Source: Acidimicrobiia bacterium
GTDB taxonomy: Bacteria > Actinomycetota > Acidimicrobiia > Acidimicrobiales > AC-14
NCBI GenBank assembly: GCA_019243595.1
Contig: JAFAUA010000546.1
Location: 1-8,622 of the forward strand
Reading direction: 5' to 3'
DNA length: 8,622 nt
Made by a program: the position numbers and the translations under genes. Positions 1 to 5,572 of the stretch are shown here, in pieces; positions within the stretch are counted from its first letter, which is position 1; every line of letters begins with the position of its first letter. The notes beneath the pieces were generated by a model. That model was not told the DNA's origin. It saw only the letters and a program-made list of their open reading frames with translations, and did not search any database.

Positions 1-456
1 AAGCATCGGATCGTCCCGCAGATGCCCGATGGCGACGTTGCAGGCAAAGCAGAGAAGCCCGCGTACCGCGCCCGTAGCGTGGTCGTGATCAACGTGCAGA
101 TTCCTGCTCCCAGGCAGTCGCCCGCAGATGGCACACCCGCCGTCCTGTGAGGCCAAGATCCGCTCGTAGTCGGCTTCGCTGAGGCCGAAAGTTCGCTTCA
201 AGTGGCTCTTACGGTCTGCGACGCGCTTGCGGCCCGATTCTCGATATTCGTCTTGCCGGACCTTGTAACGCTCGGGATTCTCCCGTGCCCAGCGACGAAC
301 TCGGTCGATTTCGCGCTGACGGTTCTCCGCGTACCAGCGCTTCCGCCGGGCGCTCGTACACGCCTTGCACTCTGGGCGCCGCCCGTCCCTTGCCGCCGAG
401 TGCGCATAGAACTCCGCAAAGGGTTTGCGCTCTCCGCAGTGCTTGCACCGCTTCAC
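1..456 (-). CDS. HNH endonuclease, recombination endonuclease VII family (3' end beyond window)
   Basis: The visible 152 codons stay open to the left edge. They encode a Cys-rich, very basic protein. An N-terminal zinc-ribbon-like part has C4-x2-C7 and C30-x2-C33. A long Arg/Lys-rich helix follows (about residues 36-90). The C-terminal endonuclease VII core has C108-x2-C111, the metal/catalytic stretch HVDHDH (121-126), then LLCFAC (C136, C139) followed by N140. The four Cys of the core are expected to bind structural zinc, and D/H 123-126 plus N140 to form the HNH active site; in T4 endonuclease VII this fold cuts branched DNA. The GTG start is chosen because a perfect AAGGAGG lies 5 nt upstream; a GTG five codons further up is less likely. 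It lies 110 bp behind pup, on the same strand, where prcB is expected. Whether it acts as a mobile or homing-like nuclease, a phage remnant or a host enzyme cannot be told from here. Confidence 0.9.
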   Translation of the reverse strand, partial: MKRCKHCGERKPFAEFYAHSAARDGRRPECKACTSARRKRWYAENRQREIDRVRRWARENPERYKVRQDEYRESGRKRVADRKSHLKRTFGLSEADYERILASQDGGCAICGRLPGSRNLHVDHDHATGAVRGLLCFACNVAIGHLRDDPML

Positions 457-461
457 AATTG

Positions 462-468
462 CCTCCTT
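462..468 (-). promoter_or_regulatory. Ribosome binding site of the endonuclease VII-type gene
   Basis: On the minus strand the bases read AAGGAGG, a full anti-16S match, followed by a 5-nt spacer and GTG at 456. This decides the start among two in-frame GTG codons. An AT-rich TAAAAT at 505-500 (minus) could be a -10 box of a private promoter, but I find no convincing -35 at the right distance, so that part is weak. Confidence 0.7.
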
Positions 469-538
469 CACCGCGTGAATGAGGGGAAGCGATGCCTGAA
501 TTTTACGCTCGGGGTGTGACAGGAATGGGAATGGTGGC

Positions 539-560
539 TGCCCGTTCGTCGAAACGGACA
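539..560 (-). terminator. Hairpin after pup, possible terminator or processing site
   Basis: Seven bases after the pup stop the minus-strand RNA can form an 8-bp stem, UGUCCGUU pairing with AACGGGCA and including one G-U pair, around a 6-nt loop. No U-run follows, so this is not a classical intrinsic terminator. It could attenuate read-through from the arc-dop-pup operon into the endonuclease gene, or protect the pup 3' end. The rest of the 457-566 gap shows no gene. Confidence 0.35.
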
Positions 561-566
561 ATCAAC

Positions 567-764
567 TCATTCGCCACCTTTCTGGACATAGTTCCTAACA
601 AAGTCCTCCGCGTTTTCTTCTAGGACCTCGTCGATTTCGTCCAGCAACTCGTCCAGGTCCGCTTTGATCTTTTCGCCCTGCTTGGACTTGGCGGGGGCGG
701 CCTCTTCGACGGTCTCTTGTTCTCGCTGAGCTGGTTGGCGCTTCTTCTGCTCTCGCTCTGGCAT
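567..764 (-). CDS. pup: Prokaryotic ubiquitin-like protein Pup
   Basis: A 65-residue, highly charged, Cys-free protein. It is the tag whose C-terminal Glu is joined by PafA to substrate lysines, marking them for the ARC-20S proteasome. The N-terminal half (about 1-30) is Gln/Lys/Glu-rich and looks disordered; this part is threaded into the ATPase pore. The C-terminal half holds the family signature LLDEIDEVLEENAEDFV, which folds into a helix on the ARC coiled coil, then YVQKGGE. The last residue is Glu, so no Gln deamidation is needed before ligation. The ATG start is preferred over codons upstream because GAGGAAGG lies 5 nt before it and 65 residues matches the usual length of about 64; a longer frame would overlap dop. 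The gap to dop is 20 bp, so it is clearly in one operon with it. Confidence 0.97.
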   Translation of the reverse strand: MPEREQKKRQPAQREQETVEEAAPAKSKQGEKIKADLDELLDEIDEVLEENAEDFVRNYVQKGGE

Positions 765-784
765 GACTACCTTCCTCGGACCCT

Positions 785-2272
785 CTACGACTCCAGGGCT
801 GTGAGCAGCTCTGCTGGAGTCGCGCAACCCTTCAACAACGTATCGACATGTGCCGCTGTTCCTCTGAGCGGCTCCATCATCGGGACTCGACGAAGCGGAT
901 CGCTACCCAGGTCAAAGACCAGCGAATCCCAGTTAGCGGCGGCGATACTGCCCGCCCACTTCTGCAGGCAGCGGCCCCGGAAATAGGCACGGGTGTCAGG
1001 CGGCGGCTCGGTGATGGCGGCATCGATCGCGTCGCTGTCCACCACCTTCTCGGTGTCCAACCGTGCGAACAGGGACTTCGCCGGTCGGACATCGTGGTAC
1101 TGGAGGTCCATGGCGGCCAGCTTGGGGTCGTCCCACTCCAACCCGTGCCGCTCGCGGTACGCGTCGATCAGCTGGTACTTGGCCACCCAGTCCAGCTGAC
1201 GGCTCAAAGAGGAAGGGTCGACCTCCAACGCCGAGAGCGTCGATTCCCACCGGTCGAGGACGTCGCGGCCGACCTCCTCGTCGACGGCCTCCAGGCCCCG
1301 GTCCTCGGCGTACTTCTTCGCCAGGTCGAGCAGCTCCCACTGCATCTCCAGCGCCGTGATCGACCGGCCGTCGGCCAGCTCCAAGGGCAGCGACAACGAA
1401 AGGTCGTAGGAGACCTTGCGCATCGACTGCACCGGGGCCGCCAACGTGAGTTCGACCTCGCCGAAGTAGTCGTCCTCGATCATGGCGAGCACCAACGCGG
1501 TGACGCCGACCTTGAGATAGGTGGCGACCTCGGCCATGTTGGCGTCGCCGACGATCACGTGAAGCCGGCGGTACTTCTGGGCGTCGGCGTGAGGCTCGTC
1601 GCGCGTGTTGACGATCGGCCGCTTGAGCGTTGTCTCCAACCCGACCTCTTCCTCGAAGAAGTCGGCCCGCTGCGTGAGCTGGAACGGGATTTGGGAGTCG
1701 CCGGTCAAAACCTCGGACCCGACCTTGCCGGCCCCCGTGTAGATCTGACGGCTGATGAAGTGCGGCATGACGTGCTGCACGATGCGGCCGAACGGCACCG
1801 CCCGGTCCATGAGGTAGTTCTCATGGGTGCCGTAGCTGTTGCCCTTGCGATCGGAGTTGTTCTTGTAGACGACGATGTCCTGGCCCTGCGGCAACACCTG
1901 CAGCGCCGCCTGCATCGACCGGGCGAGGATCCGCTCCCCCGCCTTGTCGTACAGCACGCACTCGCGCGCATCAGCGCACTCGGGCGTCGAGAACTCGGGA
2001 TGGGCGTGGTCGACGTAGTAGCGCGCGCCGTTCGTGAGAACCGCGTTCACCAGATGGGTCTCGACCTCGGGCGCCATCGCCCCCTCGCGCGCGAACCCGC
2101 GCGCGTCACGCCCCGGCGACTCGTCTTCGAAGTCCCACTCGACCTTGCGCTGCTGCTGGGAGACGTAGGCGTTGATCAGCAGCGACGACGCGGTGACCGG
2201 GTTGGACTCCCCGACGCCGCGCAGGACGATGCCGTACTCCGTCTCGATCCCGCAGACTTTGCGAATCGCCAT
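785..2272 (-). CDS. dop: Depupylase/deamidase Dop
   Basis: A 495-residue protein of the carboxylate-amine ligase-like Dop/PafA family, close to the usual length of about 500. Dop cleaves the isopeptide bond between Pup and substrate lysine, and deamidates Pup-Gln in species that have it. Seen motifs: GIETEYG (8-14) with E10 and E12 as likely Mg/ATP ligands; RDARGF (55-60) before the short Dop-type loop, which separates it from PafA; YVDHAHPE (86-93) with D88 as the likely nucleophile; YKNNSDRKGNSYGTHENY (136-153); TRDEPHAD (223-230); and TRAYFRG near the C-terminus. Because Pup here already ends in Glu, only depupylation should be required. The start ATG has no clear Shine-Dalgarno sequence. 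The gap to arc is 49 bp and contains a small hairpin. Dop rather than PafA is supported by the RDARGF loop region and by its place between arc and pup. Confidence 0.97.
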   Translation of the reverse strand: MAIRKVCGIETEYGIVLRGVGESNPVTASSLLINAYVSQQQRKVEWDFEDESPGRDARGFAREGAMAPEVETHLVNAVLTNGARYYVDHAHPEFSTPECADARECVLYDKAGERILARSMQAALQVLPQGQDIVVYKNNSDRKGNSYGTHENYLMDRAVPFGRIVQHVMPHFISRQIYTGAGKVGSEVLTGDSQIPFQLTQRADFFEEEVGLETTLKRPIVNTRDEPHADAQKYRRLHVIVGDANMAEVATYLKVGVTALVLAMIEDDYFGEVELTLAAPVQSMRKVSYDLSLSLPLELADGRSITALEMQWELLDLAKKYAEDRGLEAVDEEVGRDVLDRWESTLSALEVDPSSLSRQLDWVAKYQLIDAYRERHGLEWDDPKLAAMDLQYHDVRPAKSLFARLDTEKVVDSDAIDAAITEPPPDTRAYFRGRCLQKWAGSIAAANWDSLVFDLGSDPLRRVPMMEPLRGTAAHVDTLLKGCATPAELLTALES

Positions 2273-2285
2273 AGCGAGACGGACG

Positions 2286-2306
2286 CTAGCCCCCGGCCGT
2301 GGCTAG
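2286..2306 (-). other. Small inverted repeat in the arc-dop gap
   Basis: CTAGCC and GGCTAG form a perfect 6-bp stem around a 9-nt GC-rich loop, 13 bases before the dop ATG. Neighbouring C4 and G5 runs allow a competing fold. There is no U-run, so it is not a classical terminator. It lies where a ribosome would bind for dop, which lacks an obvious Shine-Dalgarno. A role in translation control is only a suggestion. Confidence 0.3.
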
Positions 2307-2321
2307 GGGAACCAAAACGAC

Positions 2322-4085
2322 CTACAAATATTGGCCGGTGCCAACGCGCTCGATGGCACGTCCACCCGTGGCTTCCTTGCCCTCGGAAAGCAGGGTGCGG
2401 ACGTAGACGATGCGCTCGCCCTTCTTGCCGGAGATCTTGGCCCAGTCGTCGGGATTGGTCGTGTTGGGCAGGTCCTCGTGCTCCTTGTACTCCTGCTTGA
2501 TCGAAGCCAGGAGGTCCTCGGTGCGGATGCCCTTGCCCTCGCCCGCGATCGCCCGCTTAATCGCCAACTTCTTGGCCCGGCGGACGATGTTCTCGACCAT
2601 GGCGCCCGAGGAGAAGTCCTTGAAGTACAGGATCTCCTTGTCGCCGTTCTGGTAGGTGACCTCGAGGAAGCGGTTCTCCTCGTCGTCGCGGTACATCTCG
2701 GCGACCGTCTTGTCGATCATGGCGTCGATGGCCTTGCGCCGGTCGCCGCCGCCCAGACGCTGCACCTCCTCCTCGTCGAAGGGCAGGTCTTCCTTCAGGT
2801 AGCGGCTGAAGATCTGCCGCGCCGCGGGCTGATCGGGACGCTCGATCTTGATCTTCACGTCGAGGCGGCCGGGGCGCAGGATGGCGGGATCGATGAGGTC
2901 CTCGCGGTTCGACGCTCCGACGACGATGACGTTCTTGAGCGTCTCCACGCCGTCGATCTCGGCCAGCAGCTGGGGAACGATCGTCGACTCGATGTCGGAC
3001 GAGATGCCGCTGCCGCGCGTGCGGAACAGCGAGTCCATCTCGTCGAAGAACACGATGACGGGCCAGCCTTCTTCGGACTTCTCACGCGCCCGCTGGAACA
3101 CCAGGCGGATCTGGCGCTCGGTTTCGCCCACGTACTTATTCAGGAGCTCGGGGCCCTTGATGTTGAGGAAGTAGCTGCGGGCGTTCTTGTCGCCGGTGAC
3201 CTCGCTCACCTTCTTGGCGAGCGAGTTGGCGACGGCCTTGGCGATCAGGGTCTTGCCGCAACCCGGCGGCCCGTAGAGCAACACGCCCTTGGGCGCCGGC
3301 AGCTGGTGCTCGACGAAGAGATCGCGGTGCAGCCACGGCAGCTCGACGGCGTCGGTGATCTGCTCGATCTGGTTGTCGAGACCGCCGATGTCGGCGTAGG
3401 AGATGTCGGGGACCTCTTCGAGCACGAGCTCCTCGACCTCGGGACGGGGAAGCTTCTCGAGGAGCAGGCCGGTGCGCGAATCCATCAGCAGGGTGTCGCC
3501 CGCCCGAAGCTTCTCGTCCTTGATCGCGGCCGACAGCTCGACGACGCGCTCCTCGTCGGCCCGGCCGACGATCATCGCCCGATCCCCGTCGAGCAGCTCC
3601 TTGAGCGTGACGACCTCGCCGGCGATCTCACCGCCCCGGGCCAGCACGACGTTCAGCGAGTCGTTGAGCACGACCTCCTGGCCCCGCTCGAGCTCGTCGA
3701 GTTCGATCTCGGGGTGCAGGGCAACGCGCATCTTGCGGCCGCCGGAGAACACATCGACGGTGCCGTCGTCGTTGGCCCCGAGGAACGTGCCGTAGGCCGA
3801 CGGCGGCTGGGTGAGCTTCTCGACCTCCTCGCGCAGGTCGCCGATCTGCTCGCGCGCCTCCCGCAGCGTGTAGGAGAGCTTCTCGTTCTGTGAGACCGCC
3901 TGGGCGAGCTGGCCCTTGGTCTCGAGCAGGCGTTCTTCGAGGGTGCGAACGCGCTTGGGAGCGTCCTGCAGCTTGCGCCTGAGCTGGACGACCTCCTCCT
4001 CGAGGGTCTTGACCTGCTCGAGGAGTCCGGAAACCTCGGACTCGTAGGCGGCCAAGCGGCGTTCGTACTCAGAGTCTCCGGCCAC
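2322..4085 (-). CDS. arc: Proteasome-associated AAA ATPase ARC/Mpa
   Basis: A 587-residue hexameric unfoldase that binds pupylated proteins, unfolds them and feeds them to the 20S core. Positions below count from the upstream GTG at 4091; subtract 2 for the start chosen here. A charged coiled coil (about 7-93) is the Pup-binding part. Two OB-type domains follow (about 97-215). The AAA domain has Walker A GPPGCGKT (274-281), pore loop KYVG (319-322), Walker B VIVFFDE (345-351), sensor Asn395 and the RPGR arginine-finger motif (406-409). The protein ends in GQYL, as in mycobacterial Mpa, the motif that docks on the 20S ring and opens its gate. A functional 20S partner is therefore expected outside the window. 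Start: GTG at 4085 has GGAGG 5 nt upstream, while the GTG at 4091 overlaps that site. It is the first gene of the arc-dop-pup operon. Confidence 0.98.
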   Translation of the reverse strand: MAGDSEYERRLAAYESEVSGLLEQVKTLEEEVVQLRRKLQDAPKRVRTLEERLLETKGQLAQAVSQNEKLSYTLREAREQIGDLREEVEKLTQPPSAYGTFLGANDDGTVDVFSGGRKMRVALHPEIELDELERGQEVVLNDSLNVVLARGGEIAGEVVTLKELLDGDRAMIVGRADEERVVELSAAIKDEKLRAGDTLLMDSRTGLLLEKLPRPEVEELVLEEVPDISYADIGGLDNQIEQITDAVELPWLHRDLFVEHQLPAPKGVLLYGPPGCGKTLIAKAVANSLAKKVSEVTGDKNARSYFLNIKGPELLNKYVGETERQIRLVFQRAREKSEEGWPVIVFFDEMDSLFRTRGSGISSDIESTIVPQLLAEIDGVETLKNVIVVGASNREDLIDPAILRPGRLDVKIKIERPDQPAARQIFSRYLKEDLPFDEEEVQRLGGGDRRKAIDAMIDKTVAEMYRDDEENRFLEVTYQNGDKEILYFKDFSSGAMVENIVRRAKKLAIKRAIAGEGKGIRTEDLLASIKQEYKEHEDLPNTTNPDDWAKISGKKGERIVYVRTLLSEGKEATGGRAIERVGTGQYL

Positions 4086-4090
4086 GACCA

Positions 4091-4095
4091 CCTCC
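4091..4095 (-). promoter_or_regulatory. Ribosome binding site that decides the arc start
   Basis: GGAGG on the minus strand sits 5 nt before GTG at 4085. The in-frame GTG at 4091 shares its first base with this site, and the next GGAGG (4098-4094) is only 2 nt from it, so initiation at 4085 is favoured. Confidence 0.65.
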
Positions 4096-4113
4096 TCCCA
4101 GGTCTCTCGGCAA

Positions 4114-4146
4114 CGTACACCACTGGGATTCGCTTACGGGTGTACG
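4114..4146. promoter_or_regulatory. Inverted repeat between arc and ferredoxin gene, candidate operator
   Basis: CGTACACC (4114-4121) and GGTGTACG (4139-4146) are perfect 8-bp inverted arms with a 17-bp spacer. The arms are 25 bp apart, about two and a half helical turns. They lie 29-61 bp upstream of the arc GTG. They could be half-sites for a dimeric regulator, or a stem in the arc leader RNA. I do not recognise the regulator. Confidence 0.4.
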
Positions 4147-4154
4147 CCTCTTTC

Positions 4155-4166
4155 CGCCGCGCGGCG
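4155..4166. repeat. 12-bp perfect palindrome in divergent region
   Basis: CGCCGCGCGGCG is its own reverse complement. It lies between the 8-bp inverted repeat and the ferredoxin promoter. In GC-rich DNA such a site can occur by chance. An ACCCGGGT palindrome at 4182-4189 follows it closely. Confidence 0.3.
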
Positions 4167-4192
4167 AGTTTTAACCGTCAGACCCGGGTAAA

Positions 4193-4521
<329 letters not shown>

Positions 4522-4534
4522 CTCCTCGAGCGTC

Positions 4535-4555
4535 CGTCACCTTCCTCAGGTGACG
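4535..4555. terminator. Bidirectional hairpin between convergent ferredoxin and cupredoxin genes
   Basis: CGTCACC and GGTGACG form a perfect 7-bp stem around a 7-nt loop. It starts 13 bases after the ferredoxin stop and, from the other side, covers the last codons and stop of the cupredoxin gene. The U-run is poor on both strands. The position at convergent 3' ends is the main support. Confidence 0.5.
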
Positions 4556-5019
4556 TTGATCACACCCTGCATCCAGGGGTGGAAAATGCAGATGTAGTGC
4601 AGGGTCGTCCCCGGCTTGGCTGTTACCGCCGCGGTCACCGAACCACGGGGCTTCACCAAAAGCGAGTCGCCGGGTGCGTCGAGCCCTGGTCCGGCGACGT
4701 TTGCCGACGGCGCTTGGGACGCGCAGACCTTGCAGTTGAACACGGCACTGATGGTCGACGGCACTTGCCCGGCCTTCACGATCGTCACCGTGTGCGGGTC
4801 AGGGGTCGTGTTCTGCCACTGGGCGCTGCTGCCCGAGTGCACGCTGATCGTGCCCGGCACGAAGTGGAACGTCGACGTCACGGACCTGTTCGCCGAGAAG
4901 GAGTCCTTGCCGACGATCTTGACGCTCGGTGAAGCGGCGCCCGCGCCGCCGCCGAACACCACCACTGCAGCCGCCGCCACCATGACTACCGATCCGACCA
5001 TGACGCCAATTCGCCGCAC
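4546..5019 (-). CDS. Secreted cupredoxin (plastocyanin-like copper protein)
   Basis: A 157-residue exported protein. Residues 1-29 form a signal peptide (Arg-Arg, hydrophobic stretch, AGA-A cleavage site); no lipobox Cys is seen. The mature part is a beta-rich single-domain cupredoxin. Type-1 copper ligands are visible as H76 (in PDPHTVTI) and the C-terminal loop C144-x2-H147-x2-M150, followed by QGVINV, which closes the fold. The segment between H76 and C144 is long and carries an additional C96-x2-C99 pair that plastocyanins lack; it may form a disulfide or bind a second metal. GTG at 5019 is supported by AAGGAGG 5 nt upstream. It lies 64 bp behind msrB on the same strand and may share its transcript. 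Likely role: electron transfer or copper handling outside the membrane; the partner is unknown. Confidence 0.86.
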   Translation of the reverse strand: MRRIGVMVGSVVMVAAAAVVVFGGGAGAASPSVKIVGKDSFSANRSVTSTFHFVPGTISVHSGSSAQWQNTTPDPHTVTIVKAGQVPSTISAVFNCKVCASQAPSANVAGPGLDAPGDSLLVKPRGSVTAAVTAKPGTTLHYICIFHPWMQGVINVT

Positions 5020-5083
5020 CGCTGCCTCCTTCGCTCGCGAACGGGCGCACGTAGACGGGGGTTGCCGGCGCGTGGTGGAGGCG

Positions 5084-5518
5084 TCAGGTACTGGGATCGA
5101 ATTCCAGCGAACAGCTGTTGATGCAGTAACGCAGGCCGTTGGGCCCCGGTCCGTCGGGAAACACGTGCCCCAGGTGGCCGCCGCAGCGCCGGCAGAGCAC
5201 CTCGGTGCGCACCATGCCGTGGCTCGTGTCGGTGTGGGTCTCCACGGCCTCGGCGATGGCCGGCTCGGTGAAGCTCGGCCATCCGGTCCCGGATTCGAAC
5301 TTTGTGTCCGAACGGAACAGGTCGGCGCCGCACCCCGCGCACCGGTACATGCCGGTGTCCTTGTTGTAGACGTACTTGCCGGTGAACGGCGCCTCGGTGC
5401 CCTTCCGGCGCAGCACCTCGTACTGCTCAGGCGAGAGCTGCTCGCGCCACTCGTCCTCCGTCTTGGTCACTTCGGCTGCTCCGCTGTCTCCAACTGCTCT
5501 GCTGTCTCCAACTGCCAT
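5084..5518 (-). CDS. msrB: Peptide-methionine (R)-S-oxide reductase MsrB
   Basis: A 144-residue cytoplasmic repair enzyme that reduces the R form of methionine sulfoxide in proteins, using thioredoxin. Seen: TEAPFTGKY (41-49); zinc Cys pairs C60-x2-C63 and C109-x2-C112; GTGWPSF (77-83); [14 protein letters not shown] (113-126); and RYCINS (130-135) with catalytic C132. C136 stands where most relatives have Ala or Leu. The first 16 residues come from an 18-bp tandem repeat and are not part of the family fold. A GTG at 5470 (MTKTEDEW, 128 residues) would give the usual N-terminus and has GGAG 8 nt upstream, so it is a real alternative to the ATG at 5518, which has only a GGGGG 6 nt away. It is divergent from the diguanylate cyclase gene and lies upstream of the cupredoxin gene. 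Confidence 0.96.
   Translation of the reverse strand: MAVGDSRAVGDSGAAEVTKTEDEWREQLSPEQYEVLRRKGTEAPFTGKYVYNKDTGMYRCAGCGADLFRSDTKFESGTGWPSFTEPAIAEAVETHTDTSHGMVRTEVLCRRCGGHLGHVFPDGPGPNGLRYCINSCSLEFDPST
5480..5515 (-). repeat. 18-bp tandem repeat at the msrB 5' end
   Basis: Two adjacent 18-bp copies (5515-5498 and 5497-5480 on the minus strand) differ at one base. If translated they give AVGDSR and AVGDSG. They fall between the two possible msrB starts, so they are either a dispensable N-terminal tail or part of the leader RNA. Confidence 0.8.
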
Positions 5519-5544
5519 GGTTCACCCCCGAACGGACTCCATTT

Positions 5545-5560
5545 GGCATGCTGGCGTGCC
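5545..5560. promoter_or_regulatory. Imperfect palindrome in the msrB/diguanylate cyclase divergent gap
   Basis: GGCATGC-TG-GCGTGCC is a 7-bp inverted repeat with one mismatch in the 54 bp between the two divergent starts. Such a position suits an operator acting on both genes. TTGGCA at 5543-5548 overlaps it and could be a -35 for the plus strand; a -10 after 17 bp would then lie at 5566-5571, too close to the GTG chosen for the cyclase. Confidence 0.3.
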
Positions 5561-5572
5561 GACACTACCGAC

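Noticed and set aside
202..519. A 105-codon plus-strand frame at the left edge
   Set aside because: It is antisense to the endonuclease VII-type gene, whose Cys pairs and HVDHDH motif are unambiguous.
765..827. Longer Pup with 21 additional N-terminal residues
   Set aside because: It would overlap the end of dop, and the ATG at 764 has a good Shine-Dalgarno and gives the normal Pup length.
848..2500. A 550-codon open frame antisense to dop
   Set aside because: It mirrors dop, is rich in Arg, Val, Leu, Gly and His as expected from the reverse of a GC-rich gene, and shows no family motif.
2331..3893. A 520-codon open frame antisense to arc
   Set aside because: It mirrors a strongly supported AAA ATPase gene and has the low-complexity composition typical of antisense frames in GC-rich DNA.
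4616..5572. Upstream extension of the cyclase frame to an 847-residue protein
   Set aside because: The added part runs antisense through the cupredoxin and msrB genes, which both have clear motifs, and it has no recognisable domain.
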